This document shows positions 50,956-59,696 of a DNA stretch of 64,000 nt, in pieces. The notes beneath the pieces were generated by a model. That model saw only the letters and a list, made by a program, of their open reading frames with translations. It was not told the origin of the DNA and searched no databases. A program made the position numbers and the translations under genes. Each line of letters opens with the position of its first letter. The first letter of the stretch is position 1. The DNA is from Gp13-AA77 sp035578005. Its GTDB lineage: Bacteria; Acidobacteriota; Terriglobia; UBA7540. Where the stretch lies: assembly GCA_035578005.1 (NCBI GenBank), contig DATJYK010000181.1, positions 1-64,000 of the forward strand, in the 5' to 3' direction.

Positions 50956-51945
50956 ATGGCTGCCATCGAAGTTGATCAAATCGAGAAGCGATTCGGCGAT
51001 TTCACCGCCGTTGACCACATCAGCTTTCAGGTGGCGGAAGGGGAGATCTTCGGCTTGCTGGGTCCGAATGGCGCCGGCAAGTCTACCCTCATTCGGATGC
51101 TCACCACGTTGATTGAGCCAACCTCCGGCACGGCTCGCGTGAACGGCTTTGATGTTCGACAGGACCCCAACGAGGTACGCAAGTCGATCGGCGTAATCCC
51201 GCAGGCCACCACTTCAGATCTCGATCTCAGTCTGGAGGAGAACCTGACAATCTTTGCCAAGCTCTACGGCGTGCCCCGCGAGCGCCGCAAGCATGCGATT
51301 CATGACTTGCTGCAGGCCGTTGACCTGACCGAGTGGGCGGATAAGCCGGTGAAGTTCTTGTCAGGCGGCATGCGGCGTCGCCTGGAAATCGCGCGGGGAT
51401 TGGTGCATGAGCCGAAGGTCTTTTTCCTCGATGAACCCACCACTGGGCTCGATCCGGTATCGCGGGTGGCGGTGTGGGAGATGCTCACACGCCTCAAGGG
51501 CCAGCGGGACCTGACGATCCTGATTACCACACATTACATGGACGAGGCTGACAAGCTCGCGGACCGCATCGCCATCGTGGATCATGGCAAGCTGGTAGCG
51601 CTTGATACGCCGTTCCGATTAAAAGCGTCGATCCCCGGCGAGAACATGCTGGAGGTGAGCTTCGCGGGAACGCCGCCCGATTGGCTCCAAACGCTGGAAC
51701 AGTTGCCGGAGGTCGCCAGCGTCGCGTTGTATGATCACGTCTACCGCATCGCGTCACGGAACGGGCCGCGAACAACGGTGGAGCTGGTGGAGGCCGCCCG
51801 CCGGCAAGGCGTCTCAGTAACCGCCCTCTCCGTCCAGTCGGCCACACTGGACGACGTTTTCATGCACTTCACCGGACGCCAGCTTCGCGACGAGCTGCAG
51901 GCTCCCTCAGTTGCCGATTCGCCGTTTATGATGAGACGGGGCTGA
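50956..51945 (+). CDS. ABC transporter ATPase (drug/ABC-2 exporter type)
   Basis: The protein has 329 residues from the ATG at 50956, chosen because the domain begins there ('AIEVDQIEKRFGDFTAVDHI'); the upstream frame is repeat-derived. Walker A 'GLLGPNGAGKSTLIRML', Q-loop 'GVIPQATTSDLDLSL', signature 'FLSGGMRRRLEIARGLVHEP', Walker B 'VFFLDEPTTGLD', and H-loop 'LITTHYMDEADKLADR' are all intact. The C-terminal extension (about 250-329, 'VSVTALSVQSATLDDVFMHF') is the usual DrrA-type tail. It energises the permease encoded downstream; the pair plus the HlyD protein form an efflux pump. Confidence 0.95.
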   Translation: MAAIEVDQIEKRFGDFTAVDHISFQVAEGEIFGLLGPNGAGKSTLIRMLTTLIEPTSGTARVNGFDVRQDPNEVRKSIGVIPQATTSDLDLSLEENLTIFAKLYGVPRERRKHAIHDLLQAVDLTEWADKPVKFLSGGMRRRLEIARGLVHEPKVFFLDEPTTGLDPVSRVAVWEMLTRLKGQRDLTILITTHYMDEADKLADRIAIVDHGKLVALDTPFRLKASIPGENMLEVSFAGTPPDWLQTLEQLPEVASVALYDHVYRIASRNGPRTTVELVEAARRQGVSVTALSVQSATLDDVFMHFTGRQLRDELQAPSVADSPFMMRRG

Positions 51946-52457
51946 CGGTTGTCGGTAGTCGGTTATCGGTTGTCGGTTTTCGCTGATCGGTTCGAAGTGG
52001 TCGGCTGCCGGAGGGAGTTTCATGGGTTCGAAAACGTATCGCGATCTCGAGCTCTGGCAAACCGCGATGGATCTTGTCGTCGAGTGCTATCAAGCCGCCC
52101 GGCGCTTTCCGCGGTACGAAACGTTCGGGCTGTCGGGCCACTTCCGGAGAGCGGTTGTGTCGGTTCCTGCAAACATCGCTGAGGGTCACGGCCGCCAGCA
52201 TCGCCCTGAGTTCATACCGCACCTCCACATCGCGTTGGGATCGCGCGCCGAAGTTGAGACCCACGTACAGATAGCACAAAGGCTCGGTTACTTGGAACCA
52301 ACTCATGCTGAGAAAGTCTTACCGCGCACCGGCGAGGTGGGACGGCTGCTAAACGGCATGCTGAGATACTTACGAAGCAAACCGTCTTCGGCAACTGGAA
52401 GCCTACGACGGCCCGCTGACAACCGACCACCGACCACCGACAACCGGAAACCGCTAT
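51946..52457. mobile_element. Candidate inverted-repeat element carrying the four-helix-bundle gene
   Basis: The left end (51950-52000) is GGTTGTCGGTAGTCGGTTAT followed by CGGTTGTCGGTTTTCG. The right end (about 52419-52454) is its imperfect reverse complement, ACAACCGACCACCGACCACC followed by GACAACCGGAAACC. The two arms flank the four-helix-bundle ORF exactly, and the whole 0.5-kb block separates the ATPase from its permease. Arms made of degenerate TCGGTNGTCGGT words are unlike transposase-recognised ends, so the mode of mobility (if any) is unclear. Confidence 0.5.
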
Positions 52458-52459
52458 GA
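52022..52459 (+). CDS. Four-helix-bundle protein (S23/IVS-like, Avd-related fold)
   Basis: The protein has 145 residues. It has the family core 'YRDLELWQTAMDLVVECYQA', 'FPRYETFGLSGHFRRAVVSV', 'PANIAEGHGRQHRPEFIPHL', 'IALGSRAEVETHVQIAQRLG'. This family was first seen as ORFs in intervening sequences of 23S rRNA genes and is related to Avd of diversity-generating retroelements. Its function as a stand-alone protein is unknown. The last 18 residues ('RRPADNRPPTTDNRKPL') are encoded by the right repeat arm, and its stop overlaps the permease start by 4 bases (ATGA). Placement inside the ABC operon is abnormal. Confidence 0.9.
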   Translation: MGSKTYRDLELWQTAMDLVVECYQAARRFPRYETFGLSGHFRRAVVSVPANIAEGHGRQHRPEFIPHLHIALGSRAEVETHVQIAQRLGYLEPTHAEKVLPRTGEVGRLLNGMLRYLRSKPSSATGSLRRPADNRPPTTDNRKPL

Positions 52460-53568
52460 ACCGAATCTGGGCCCTCATCGAACGCGATCTTCGCCGCTTC
52501 CGGCGCAGCCCGGTGCTCATCGTGCTTTCGCTGATCTTTCCTTTCGTGCAGCTCGTGGTGCTGGGTTACGCTTTCGGGGGCAAGCTCAAGCATCTGAAGA
52601 TCGGCGTTGTGGATCAGGATGGTCAGGGCGCGGCGGTGAACCTGCGGGAGCTGCTGAGCGCGATCACCGTCAACGCCGAAACCGTGATACCTTTTGAGTA
52701 TTCGGACTTGGGACACGCTCTCACGGACTTGCACAATGGAAAACTGAACGGCGTCCTGAATATCCCTCCTAACTTTTCCCGTGACATGTTGGAGCAGAAA
52801 GCCCCGCAAGTGGCGTTGGTGGAAGACAACACGGACCAGTTTGTGACGTCCACACTCGAGGGGACTCTCGGTGGGATGGTGGACGCCTATGACGCGAAGA
52901 ATCCTCCTCCCCCCATCGCCACCCAGACCACGCTTTCGATTGTCGAAATCTATCCCTACGTGCCTTACATCCAGTATCTGCTGCCCGGCTCGATTGTGCT
53001 GTCGATTTTCATGATGGTCATGATCGGCGGCGGAATCATCTTCATCGACGACAAAGCGCGCGGCTTGCACGAAGGCTACTTGGTAACACCCATCAGCAAG
53101 TTTGAGCTGATCATGGGATTCAACCTGTCGGGTGCGATCAAAGCAGTTCTTGCCGGCTTCGTGCTGATGACCATCGGTTCGCTGATCGCAGGCATTCCTC
53201 AGCCCTTCGACCCGTTGCGCATGGTTCGAATGTTTATCATGATCGTGGCCACGTCGCTGGCCCTGGTGAGCATGATGTTCCTCCTCATGGTGCGGGTGAG
53301 TGATCCGCTGATTCCTCGCGCCATCTTCGGAGTTCTCAACACGCTGCTCTTTTTTCCCAGCGGCGCCGTCTATCCCATTCAAGCCTTTCCCGCCTGGATG
53401 CGCGCCATCTCAACCGTTGACCCCTTCAGTTTCGCGGTCCATGCCTTCAAGAGTCTGTTGCTCAAAAACACCGGCATGGTTGCGGTGTATGGCGACCTTG
53501 CATATTTGCTGGCATTCGCCGCCGTCGCCATGGCCGCAGCTACTGCGCTCTTTCGACGAACGCTATGA
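52456..53568 (+). CDS. ABC-2 type permease (drug exporter)
   Basis: The protein has 370 residues. An N-terminal helix (RSPVLIVLSLIFPFVQLVVL) is followed by a periplasmic region (about 50-170) and five more helices (about 175-365: 'LLPGSIVLSIFMMVMIGGGI', 'IKAVLAGFVLMTIGSLIAGI', 'MFIMIVATSLALVSMMFLLM', 'AIFGVLNTLLFFPSGAVYPI', 'ALLAFAAVAMAAATA'-like end). 'HEGYLVTPISKFELIMGFNL' is the typical cytosolic loop. This is the YbhS/YhiI group. Only one permease is present where enterobacterial operons have two, so a homodimer is expected. Confidence 0.9.
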   Translation: MNRIWALIERDLRRFRRSPVLIVLSLIFPFVQLVVLGYAFGGKLKHLKIGVVDQDGQGAAVNLRELLSAITVNAETVIPFEYSDLGHALTDLHNGKLNGVLNIPPNFSRDMLEQKAPQVALVEDNTDQFVTSTLEGTLGGMVDAYDAKNPPPPIATQTTLSIVEIYPYVPYIQYLLPGSIVLSIFMMVMIGGGIIFIDDKARGLHEGYLVTPISKFELIMGFNLSGAIKAVLAGFVLMTIGSLIAGIPQPFDPLRMVRMFIMIVATSLALVSMMFLLMVRVSDPLIPRAIFGVLNTLLFFPSGAVYPIQAFPAWMRAISTVDPFSFAVHAFKSLLLKNTGMVAVYGDLAYLLAFAAVAMAAATALFRRTL

Positions 53569-53640
53569 CAAGCGTTTAAGCCGCACTCCAAGCCGCTTCG
53601 CGCATCTTTGGCCGCTAATGAATGATTCCACGAACGATTA

Positions 53641-54504
53641 CTATTTGACGCGCAGGAAATCTCTGATTTTCTCGAAGTCCTCGCGCAGGATTCTCTCTTC
53701 GCGCGGGTTGCGGAGGATGTAGGCGGGATGCACCGTTGCGAGTGCCTTTGCGCCACCGAAGTCATAGAAGCGGCCACGTAGTTTCAGGATGCCGTCTTTC
53801 AAACCGAGCACGGTCTTGACGGCAGGCGCGCCCAGGCAGCACACAAGGCGCGGCCGGATAGCTTCGATTTGCCGGAAGAGAAAAGGCGAGCACGCGTCCA
53901 CCTCGTCGCGCTCCGGCGTGCGGTTGCCAGGAGGACGGCACTTGACGACGTTACAGATGTAAACGTCCTCCCGACGAATGCTGACGAATTGCAACATGCG
54001 ATTGAGCAACTGACCCGCGCGACCTACGAATGGCAAGCCCTGCTCATCTTCGTCGGCGCCGGGACCTTCACCGACAAAGACCAGTTCCGCATGAGGATCC
54101 CCTTGCCCGAAGACGATGTGCTTCCGTCCCGCCGCAAGCTTGCAACGCTGACAGTCGCCGAGATCGGTACGAATCTCCTCCAAGGTCTCTTGCTCTGGGC
54201 GACGGGGCGACTCAGACTCGAATAGATTGAGTGACCGCGCCGCCGTCGGTGGCCGGACAGGCGCGGCGGCCGGGGTGTCCTCGATCCGAGTCACAGTTGC
54301 AGCGGTGGTGATTGGGAAGACGCTGGTGCCGACAGTTTGAGTCAAGGCTTCGGGCTGCGCCTCTGGCGGCTCCTCCGTTGCGCGCGCAGGTAGCAAGTCA
54401 AACCTCTGGCCTTCTCGAGACTGAAGAAGAAACTCGTCGATGCCGAGGTCCTGGTAAAACTCCAGCCAAGCAGTGATCTCTTCTTTCAGGCGGTCGGGAA
54501 TCAT
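53641..54504 (-). CDS. Family 4-type uracil-DNA glycosylase
   Basis: The protein has 287 residues from the ATG at 54504; the longer frame begins in repeat sequence. The first 100 residues are Pro/Ala-rich and variable. The catalytic part (about 100-285) has the [4Fe-4S] Cys pairs ('DCQRCKLAAGRK' and further Cys in 'CNVVKCRPPGNRTPERDEVD' and 'RLVCCLG'), the active-site motif 'FVGEGPGADEDEQGLPFVGR' and 'TVHPAYILRNPREER'. It removes uracil from DNA. It is the last gene of the leftward run yicC-gmk-rpoZ-coaBC, but a 109-base inverted repeat separates it from coaBC. Confidence 0.93.
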   Translation of the reverse strand: MIPDRLKEEITAWLEFYQDLGIDEFLLQSREGQRFDLLPARATEEPPEAQPEALTQTVGTSVFPITTAATVTRIEDTPAAAPVRPPTAARSLNLFESESPRRPEQETLEEIRTDLGDCQRCKLAAGRKHIVFGQGDPHAELVFVGEGPGADEDEQGLPFVGRAGQLLNRMLQFVSIRREDVYICNVVKCRPPGNRTPERDEVDACSPFLFRQIEAIRPRLVCCLGAPAVKTVLGLKDGILKLRGRFYDFGGAKALATVHPAYILRNPREERILREDFEKIRDFLRVK

Positions 54505-54613
54505 TGTGGGGCAGTGGTTAGTGGTGCGTTGACTCTTCACTCCCGCAATTGCATTCTCTTTGGGTCAGCAGTCCTTGAATACTTCACTCTCGTTCTGGGA
54601 CTGGCACTGACCA
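54505..54613. repeat. GTGGTTAGTG-type inverted repeat between coaBC and udg
   Basis: GCAGTGGTTAGTGGTGCG (about 54511-54528) faces CACTGACCACTAAACACCAG followed by CCACTACC (about 54605-54632, partly within the coaBC 3' end). Words of this kind (GTGGTTAGTG) also occur at 2658-2690. The arms overlap the ends of both flanking genes only at their edges. Confidence 0.7.
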
Positions 54614-55828
54614 CTAAACACCAGCCACTACCTTTCGAAGCGCTACCACCTCATCCAAAATGCGGCCGGCCACGTCCAGCTTGGACATGCGCTCCAGCGG
54701 CAGAACATGCCCACCCGGGAAGACGAGCGTGACGATGTTGGTGTCCACGTCGAAGCCGGCCCCTTCCTGTGTCACATCGTTGGCCACAATCAAGTCGAGG
54801 TTCTTCGACACCACCTTGGCTCGCGCATTCTCCACGAGGTGGTCCGTCTCGGCGGCGAAGCCAACCACAAGCCGACCAGGCTGCCGGCGGCGGGCGACTT
54901 CACCCACGATATCCTCGGTGGGTTCAAGTTCCAGCGTACGCGAGCCCGCGTTACGCTTGATCTTGCCAGGTTCCACGGTAGAGGCTCGAAAATCTGCAAC
55001 AGCCGCCGTCATGATGACAATCGTGGCTTCAGCAAGATGATCGTGGACTGCGTCGGCCATGTCTTGGGCGGTACGCACCCTGCGAAGAGTTACCCCCGAA
55101 GGCGGTTCGAGGTGGGTTGGCCCACTGATCAGGATGACCTCGGCGCCGCGGCGCCGCGCAGCCTCCGCAACGGCGTAGCCCATCTTCCCCGAAGAGCGAT
55201 TACTGATGTAGCGAATCGCGTCGATAGGTTCTTCGGTGGGTCCCGCCGTGACCAATAGCGTCTCACCTTTAAAGTCGTCGGCCAGACCGAGAGTAGCAGC
55301 CACCGCTGCCACAATGGACTCGAGCGCGGCCAGGCGGCCAGCGCCCACCATCCCGCAGGCGAGGTAGCCTTCCTCGGGCTCGACGATCTTAACACCGCGC
55401 CCGCGCAGCACCGCCAGGTTCTCCTGAGTGGCGGCGTTCTCCCACATGTTCACGTTCATGGCGGGTGCAACCAGCAAGGGCACTCTGGTGGCCAGCACCA
55501 GCGTGGTGAGGAAATCATCGGCGAGGCCGTGCGCGATTTTGGCCAGCACGTCCGCCGTAGCGGGAGCGATCAGAAGGGCGTCAATCGACTGCGCCACCGC
55601 GATGTGCTCAATGGCGCTTTCCAGGTTGGCCTCGCCCGCGGCCTCACCGAAAGCTTCGGTGATCACCTTGCGTCCGGAAAGAGCGGCAAAGGTGAGCGGC
55701 GAGACGAACTGCCGCGCCGCCGCGGTCATCACCACTTGCACGTCAAGGCCGCGTTCCTGGAAAAGACGCACCAGTTCGCACGCCTTATACGCTGCGATCC
55801 CGCCCGAGACTCCGAGCGCTAGGCGCAT
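54614..55828 (-). CDS. coaBC: CoaBC, phosphopantothenoylcysteine decarboxylase/synthetase
   Basis: The protein has 404 residues from the ATG at 55828. The N-terminal flavodoxin-like CoaC half has 'ALGVSGGIAAYKACELVRLF', 'APAMNVNMWENAATQENLAV' and the Cys of 'GYLACGMVGAGRLAA'. The C-terminal CoaB half has 'LVTAGPTEEPIDAIRYISNR', 'SSGKMGYAVAEAARRRGAEV' and 'KKNAD'-like 'VVSKNLDLIVANDVTQEGAG'. It converts phosphopantothenate to phosphopantetheine with Cys and CTP. It lies 16 bases after rpoZ in the common gmk-rpoZ-coaBC order. Confidence 0.95.
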   Translation of the reverse strand: MRLALGVSGGIAAYKACELVRLFQERGLDVQVVMTAAARQFVSPLTFAALSGRKVITEAFGEAAGEANLESAIEHIAVAQSIDALLIAPATADVLAKIAHGLADDFLTTLVLATRVPLLVAPAMNVNMWENAATQENLAVLRGRGVKIVEPEEGYLACGMVGAGRLAALESIVAAVAATLGLADDFKGETLLVTAGPTEEPIDAIRYISNRSSGKMGYAVAEAARRRGAEVILISGPTHLEPPSGVTLRRVRTAQDMADAVHDHLAEATIVIMTAAVADFRASTVEPGKIKRNAGSRTLELEPTEDIVGEVARRRQPGRLVVGFAAETDHLVENARAKVVSKNLDLIVANDVTQEGAGFDVDTNIVTLVFPGGHVLPLERMSKLDVAGRILDEVVALRKVVAGV

Positions 55829-55844
55829 GGTGCATGCTCTTTCG

Positions 55845-56057
55845 TTAACTTTCGCTCGGTTCCTTGCCATCCGAGCCGGCGTCTGGCTTGAGGTTCTCAA
55901 AGGGCACCAGGTTCGCCGAAACCTCAAGCTGGGCTACCCTGGTGGGCCGTGTAGTAGTGGTCTGGATCAGAGGGCGCGCTCCGGCCTGAAGCTGCCGCGC
56001 CCGCTTGGCAGCGAGCAGAATAAAACGATACTTGCTGTCAGCTTGAGACGAATCCAT
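55845..56057 (-). CDS. rpoZ: RNA polymerase omega subunit (RpoZ)
   Basis: The protein has 70 residues from the ATG at 56057. 'DSKYRFILLAAKRARQLQAG', then 'ARPLIQ' and 'VAQLEVSANLVPFE' match the omega fold that clamps the beta-prime subunit. GGAGG lies 11 bases upstream; a TTG at 56075 in the same frame is possible. The start overlaps the end of gmk by 20 bases, as often seen in this operon. Confidence 0.9.
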   Translation of the reverse strand: MDSSQADSKYRFILLAAKRARQLQAGARPLIQTTTTRPTRVAQLEVSANLVPFENLKPDAGSDGKEPSES

Positions 56058-56709
56058 TCTTCGTTTTTCCTCCAAAAGTCTTGACGATCTCTCGCGCCCG
56101 GTCCTGCTGGATCACCCGCCGGGACCGCGCCGCCGTCACCACGGCTCTCAACGAGCGGTCCGCCGCGGCAATTTTGTCATTCACAATCAAAAAGTCGTAC
56201 TCGCGCCAGTGGCGAATCTCACGTCGGGCGTTGGCCAGCCGCCGCTCGGTTTCCGCCGCGGGGGCCGCCGTACCTGATTCCCTGCGCCGCAACCGGCGCT
56301 CCAACTCCTCGAAAGACGGCGGCAACAAGAAGATGCTCACCGCCTCGGGCAACTGGCGCCGCACCTGGCGATGCCCTTGCACGTCAATATCAAGCAGGAC
56401 GTCCTCCCCCGACGTCTGAGCCTGGCGAAGCGACTTCCACGACGTGCCATAGAGCTTACCGTGAACTTCAGCCCACTCCACAAACTCGCCGCGCCCGACC
56501 ATTCGCTGAAACACCGGCCGTGAAACGAAAAAATACTCACGGCCGTTTCTTTCACCCGGACGCGGCGGGCGTGTGGTGTGGGAGACCGAGAAACGCAGCC
56601 CCGGCAGCGAACGAAGCAATCGCTTGATAAACGTTGTCTTGCCGGCTCCGGAGGGCGCCGAGATCACGATGACGCTCCCCGCTGGAGAGCCTGTTTTTAA
56701 GCGAGACAA
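56038..56709 (-). CDS. gmk: Guanylate kinase (Gmk)
   Basis: The protein has 223 residues. P-loop 'SAPSGAGKTTFIKRLLRS' and the GMP-binding motifs 'VSHTTRPPRPGERNGREYFF' and 'FVEWAEVHGKLYGTSWKSL' are present, with 'DIDVQGHRQVRRQLPEAVSI' as the second nucleotide motif and 'FLLPPSFEELERRLRRRE' in the lid region. It phosphorylates GMP to GDP. The first 14 residues are a little longer than usual. The order yicC-gmk-rpoZ-coaBC is conserved in many bacteria. Confidence 0.95.
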   Translation of the reverse strand: MSRLKTGSPAGSVIVISAPSGAGKTTFIKRLLRSLPGLRFSVSHTTRPPRPGERNGREYFFVSRPVFQRMVGRGEFVEWAEVHGKLYGTSWKSLRQAQTSGEDVLLDIDVQGHRQVRRQLPEAVSIFLLPPSFEELERRLRRRESGTAAPAAETERRLANARREIRHWREYDFLIVNDKIAAADRSLRAVVTAARSRRVIQQDRAREIVKTFGGKTKNGFVSS

Positions 56710-56738
56710 TATCGCAACTCGGTATCGCTACTCGTTCC

Positions 56739-57659
56739 CTACTCGATATTTTGAGCCTGCTCGCGGAGTTTTTCAACTTCAGTTTTAATGTCGATCGCCT
56801 GGCGACCGATCTCGCGCCCCGCCTCCGGCACGTCATTCGTCTTGGAGAGAATCGTATTGGCCTCGCGATTCATCTCCTGCAGCAGGAAGTCGAGCTTCTT
56901 ACCCACCTCGGAACTCTCGCGGAGCAGCGCCGCAGCTTGCCCCAAATGACTTTCCAGCCGGGTCAGTTCTTCGGCGATATCGGAGCGGGAAACCAGATAA
57001 AGTACCTCTTGCGCCAGGCGTCCCTGGTCGATCATGGCTGCGGAAGCCTGGTAGCCTGGCTCGTTGCCGACAAGGTCCTGAAGGCGGGTTTCAAGCCGGC
57101 GGCGATAGAGATCCTGCGCGCTTCCCGCCAGGCCCGCCACGCCTTCGGAGAGCGTTTTCACGCGCTCCAGCCTCGATTGGATGTCACGCTCCAGGGCTTC
57201 ACCTTCAGCCACTCGCATGGCCTCGTGCTCCGCGAGCGCCTGCTCCAAAAGGCGATCGAGAACGGTGCGCACACGTTCCCTCATCTCTTCGGGCAGCTCG
57301 CCGTCCGGGGACGCAACCATTCCAGGGATGCGCAGCAGCGCCACAGGATCGGGAGGAGCCAACACTCCGAACTGCGTTCGAATTCCATCGCACGCCGCCA
57401 CGTAGCCCTCCAGCAACTGACGGTTCAGTTGGAGTTGTTGGGCCCCCAGGCGATCGAAGTTGACCGTTACTTCGACGTGCCCACGCGCCACGCGTTCCTT
57501 CACCATCCGCCGGACGGCGGGCTCGAACGCCTCCAGGGCCGCGGGCAGGCGGAGCTGCAAGTCCAGGAACCGATGGTTGGTGCTCTTGATGCTCAGCGTG
57601 AGGGAGAACGCGGGCTCTTCGGTGCGTCCGCTGCTGTAACCGGTCATGCTACGGATCAT
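56739..57659 (-). CDS. YicC-family endoribonuclease-like protein
   Basis: The protein has 306 residues from the ATG at 57659. It begins with the diagnostic 'MIRSMTGYSSG' and contains 'IKSTNHRFLDLQLRLPAALE' and the C-terminal motif 'KKLDFLLQEMNREANTILSK' followed by 'TNDVPEAGREIGRQAIDIKT'. YicC proteins are RNases acting on small RNAs in E. coli. It is the first gene of the gmk-rpoZ-coaBC group, 29 bases before gmk. The 260-base gap upstream (57660-57919) has no gene. Confidence 0.92.
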   Translation of the reverse strand: MIRSMTGYSSGRTEEPAFSLTLSIKSTNHRFLDLQLRLPAALEAFEPAVRRMVKERVARGHVEVTVNFDRLGAQQLQLNRQLLEGYVAACDGIRTQFGVLAPPDPVALLRIPGMVASPDGELPEEMRERVRTVLDRLLEQALAEHEAMRVAEGEALERDIQSRLERVKTLSEGVAGLAGSAQDLYRRRLETRLQDLVGNEPGYQASAAMIDQGRLAQEVLYLVSRSDIAEELTRLESHLGQAAALLRESSEVGKKLDFLLQEMNREANTILSKTNDVPEAGREIGRQAIDIKTEVEKLREQAQNIE

Positions 57660-57919
57660 ATTCTTACCGCCTCGTAAACCATTCCAACATTTCCTGGAAG
57701 TACCGGGCAATCAGAAGCTTTTCGTGCAGTGAGAGGTCACGGAGCAAGCTGTTACCGCGTGGCTGCGTTTTGCGAAAAGCAGATGAAAGTATACCACGGT
57801 GCCATCGGAAGACGGCGGACGGATTCGCAGACTGAGGGCTTGTGCGGCACCGGCGCCTCGCGACCTGGCGCAGGAGGCGCGCGGACCTCGCCCGGGGGCG
57901 AGCGGCGCGTCGTTGCAGC

Positions 57920-58165
57920 CTAGGCTAGCTCCGCGATCTGACCGTCGAGATGTTTGAGGGCGGCTTCCAGCATCTCACGGTGCCGGTCGTGCGTGGCAAC
58001 GGCCAGGTCCCGCTGGACTTTCGTCCGAGCGAGTTCCAGGCTTTGCCGTTCCCGCTGCCGGGCAAGTTGCTCGGCCGTGGGACGCACGCCAGACGCCTTG
58101 GCCGGCGCCGCGGCGGCGGCTTCCATTTGCGACTCCACAGATTTGCTTTCCCAACCTCGCGCCAT
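57920..58165 (-). CDS. Small coiled-coil protein of unknown function
   Basis: The protein has 81 residues from the ATG at 58165. It begins 'MARGWESKSVESQMEAAAAA', an opening I recall from small acidobacterial proteins of unknown function. The rest is one long helix with coiled-coil potential ('AEQLARQRERQSLELARTKV', 'AALKHLDGQIAEL'). There is no signal or membrane segment. It is transcribed away from the MFS gene at 58288 with a 122-base shared region. Confidence 0.75.
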   Translation of the reverse strand: MARGWESKSVESQMEAAAAAPAKASGVRPTAEQLARQRERQSLELARTKVQRDLAVATHDRHREMLEAALKHLDGQIAELA

Positions 58166-58287
58166 AGCTGTTGTCTGCCGTAGAATACCTGATCCAGGCC
58201 CGGCGCGGCCGGCCCGGAAGTCTGTCACCGGAACCGCAGGGAATGCGATCCCGCGCCCTTCTTTGCATTCCTTCCATGGATTGAGGT

Positions 58288-59604
58288 ATGAAATCGAACC
58301 CCGCTCGATTGGGCCGCCCCGGCCGCATCCGCTGGCTCTTGGTGGTCGCCATCGCCATCGTGGGCGCCATCAGCTTTCTTGACCGCGTGAACATCTCCGT
58401 GGCCGGCGCCCTGATCGCGCGTCAGTTCCGGCTGGACGATCCGCAGCTCGGCCTGGTGTTTGGGGGATTCCCCCTGGGCTATATGCTGTTTCAGATCCCG
58501 GGCGGCTGGCTCGCGGACCGCTTCGGACCGCGCCGCATGCTGGCCTTCGGAGCCTTGTGGGCGGCGGCCTTCACCAGCCTCACAGCCTCGGTTCCCTCCA
58601 CCATTCCACACGCGCTCGCGGTCCTGTGGAGCGTGCGTTTCCTCTTGGGAATTGGCGAAGCGGTGATCTATCCCGCGGCGAACCGGTGGCAGGCGAGTTG
58701 GGTTCCTTCTCGCGAGCGCGGCCTGGCCAACGGGATTATCTTTGCCGGCGTCGGCACCGGCGCCGCTTTCGCTCCCCCGCTTATCACCGCCATCATGCTT
58801 CGCGCCGGATGGGAGGCTTCGTTTCACGTCTGCGCGCTGCTGGGTCTCGGGAGCGGCCTCGCCTGGTTGTGGCTCGCTCGCAACCGGCCGCAAGAACACC
58901 CTCGCGTGCGCGTACTGGAGCTGGACCTGATCGAGCAGGGGATTCCGCAGGCCAAGGGTACAGGTGGCGCCAGGCTGCCCTGGCGCGTGATCCTCACCAG
59001 CAAGAACGTATGGAGCCTGACGTTCAGCTACTTTTGCTTCGGCTACACGGCCTTCATTTTCTTTAGCTGGTTCTTTATTTATCTTACTCGCGAACGCGGC
59101 CTCAACTTGAAGGCCGGGGCCTTCTACGCGGCGCTGCCTCTGGTGGCCATGGCGGTGGGCTCGTCTGGCGGGGGCTTCGTGGCTGACGTGATCTCGCGAC
59201 GCGCGGGCCGCTGGTGGGGACGGTGTGGTGTCGGCTTTCTGGGACTCGCGCTGGCCGCGATTTTCGTAGCGCTCGGTTCCACCGTGCATGCGGCCAGCAG
59301 CGCTGCACTGGTGCTGGCCGGAGGGGCCGGCGCGCTCTATCTCGCGCAAAGTTCCTATTGGGCCGTTTCGGCAGACCTGGGCGGAAGTTCCTCGGGGACG
59401 CTCTCGGGCCTGATGAATATGGGGGCGCAACTGGGAGGAGCCGTCACGGCGCAGTTTACGCCCATAATTGCCGGACGGTTGGGCTGGCAGGCATCGTTCA
59501 TCGTGGCCGCCATCCTGTGCGCCCTGGGGGCCGTCACGTGGCTGGCCGTCCGTCCTGACCGCGCCTTGGTTAGGGTTCCCTCTCACGTTCAACGTTCGAA
59601 CTGA
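58288..59604 (+). CDS. MFS transporter, anion:cation symporter type
   Basis: The protein has 438 residues with twelve predicted transmembrane helices. 'DRVNISVAGALIARQFRLDD' in helix 1-2 and 'GWLADRFGPRRMLAFGALWA' (the MFS loop 2-3 motif) are typical of the ACS family, which takes up organic acids such as hexuronates, glucarate or phthalate. 'RFLLGIGEAVIYPAANRWQA' is the helix-4 motif. The substrate cannot be deduced. GAGGT lies just before the ATG. No catabolic gene is adjacent. Confidence 0.9.
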   Translation: MKSNPARLGRPGRIRWLLVVAIAIVGAISFLDRVNISVAGALIARQFRLDDPQLGLVFGGFPLGYMLFQIPGGWLADRFGPRRMLAFGALWAAAFTSLTASVPSTIPHALAVLWSVRFLLGIGEAVIYPAANRWQASWVPSRERGLANGIIFAGVGTGAAFAPPLITAIMLRAGWEASFHVCALLGLGSGLAWLWLARNRPQEHPRVRVLELDLIEQGIPQAKGTGGARLPWRVILTSKNVWSLTFSYFCFGYTAFIFFSWFFIYLTRERGLNLKAGAFYAALPLVAMAVGSSGGGFVADVISRRAGRWWGRCGVGFLGLALAAIFVALGSTVHAASSAALVLAGGAGALYLAQSSYWAVSADLGGSSSGTLSGLMNMGAQLGGAVTAQFTPIIAGRLGWQASFIVAAILCALGAVTWLAVRPDRALVRVPSHVQRSN

Positions 59605-59696
59605 TGCAACTGCTCAATGCGAGATTTCTCACGGCGCCGGAAGGCACGGCGGCGCTCGAAATGACAGTACTCCGAAAAGTCGTACGTTCTCCTAAC

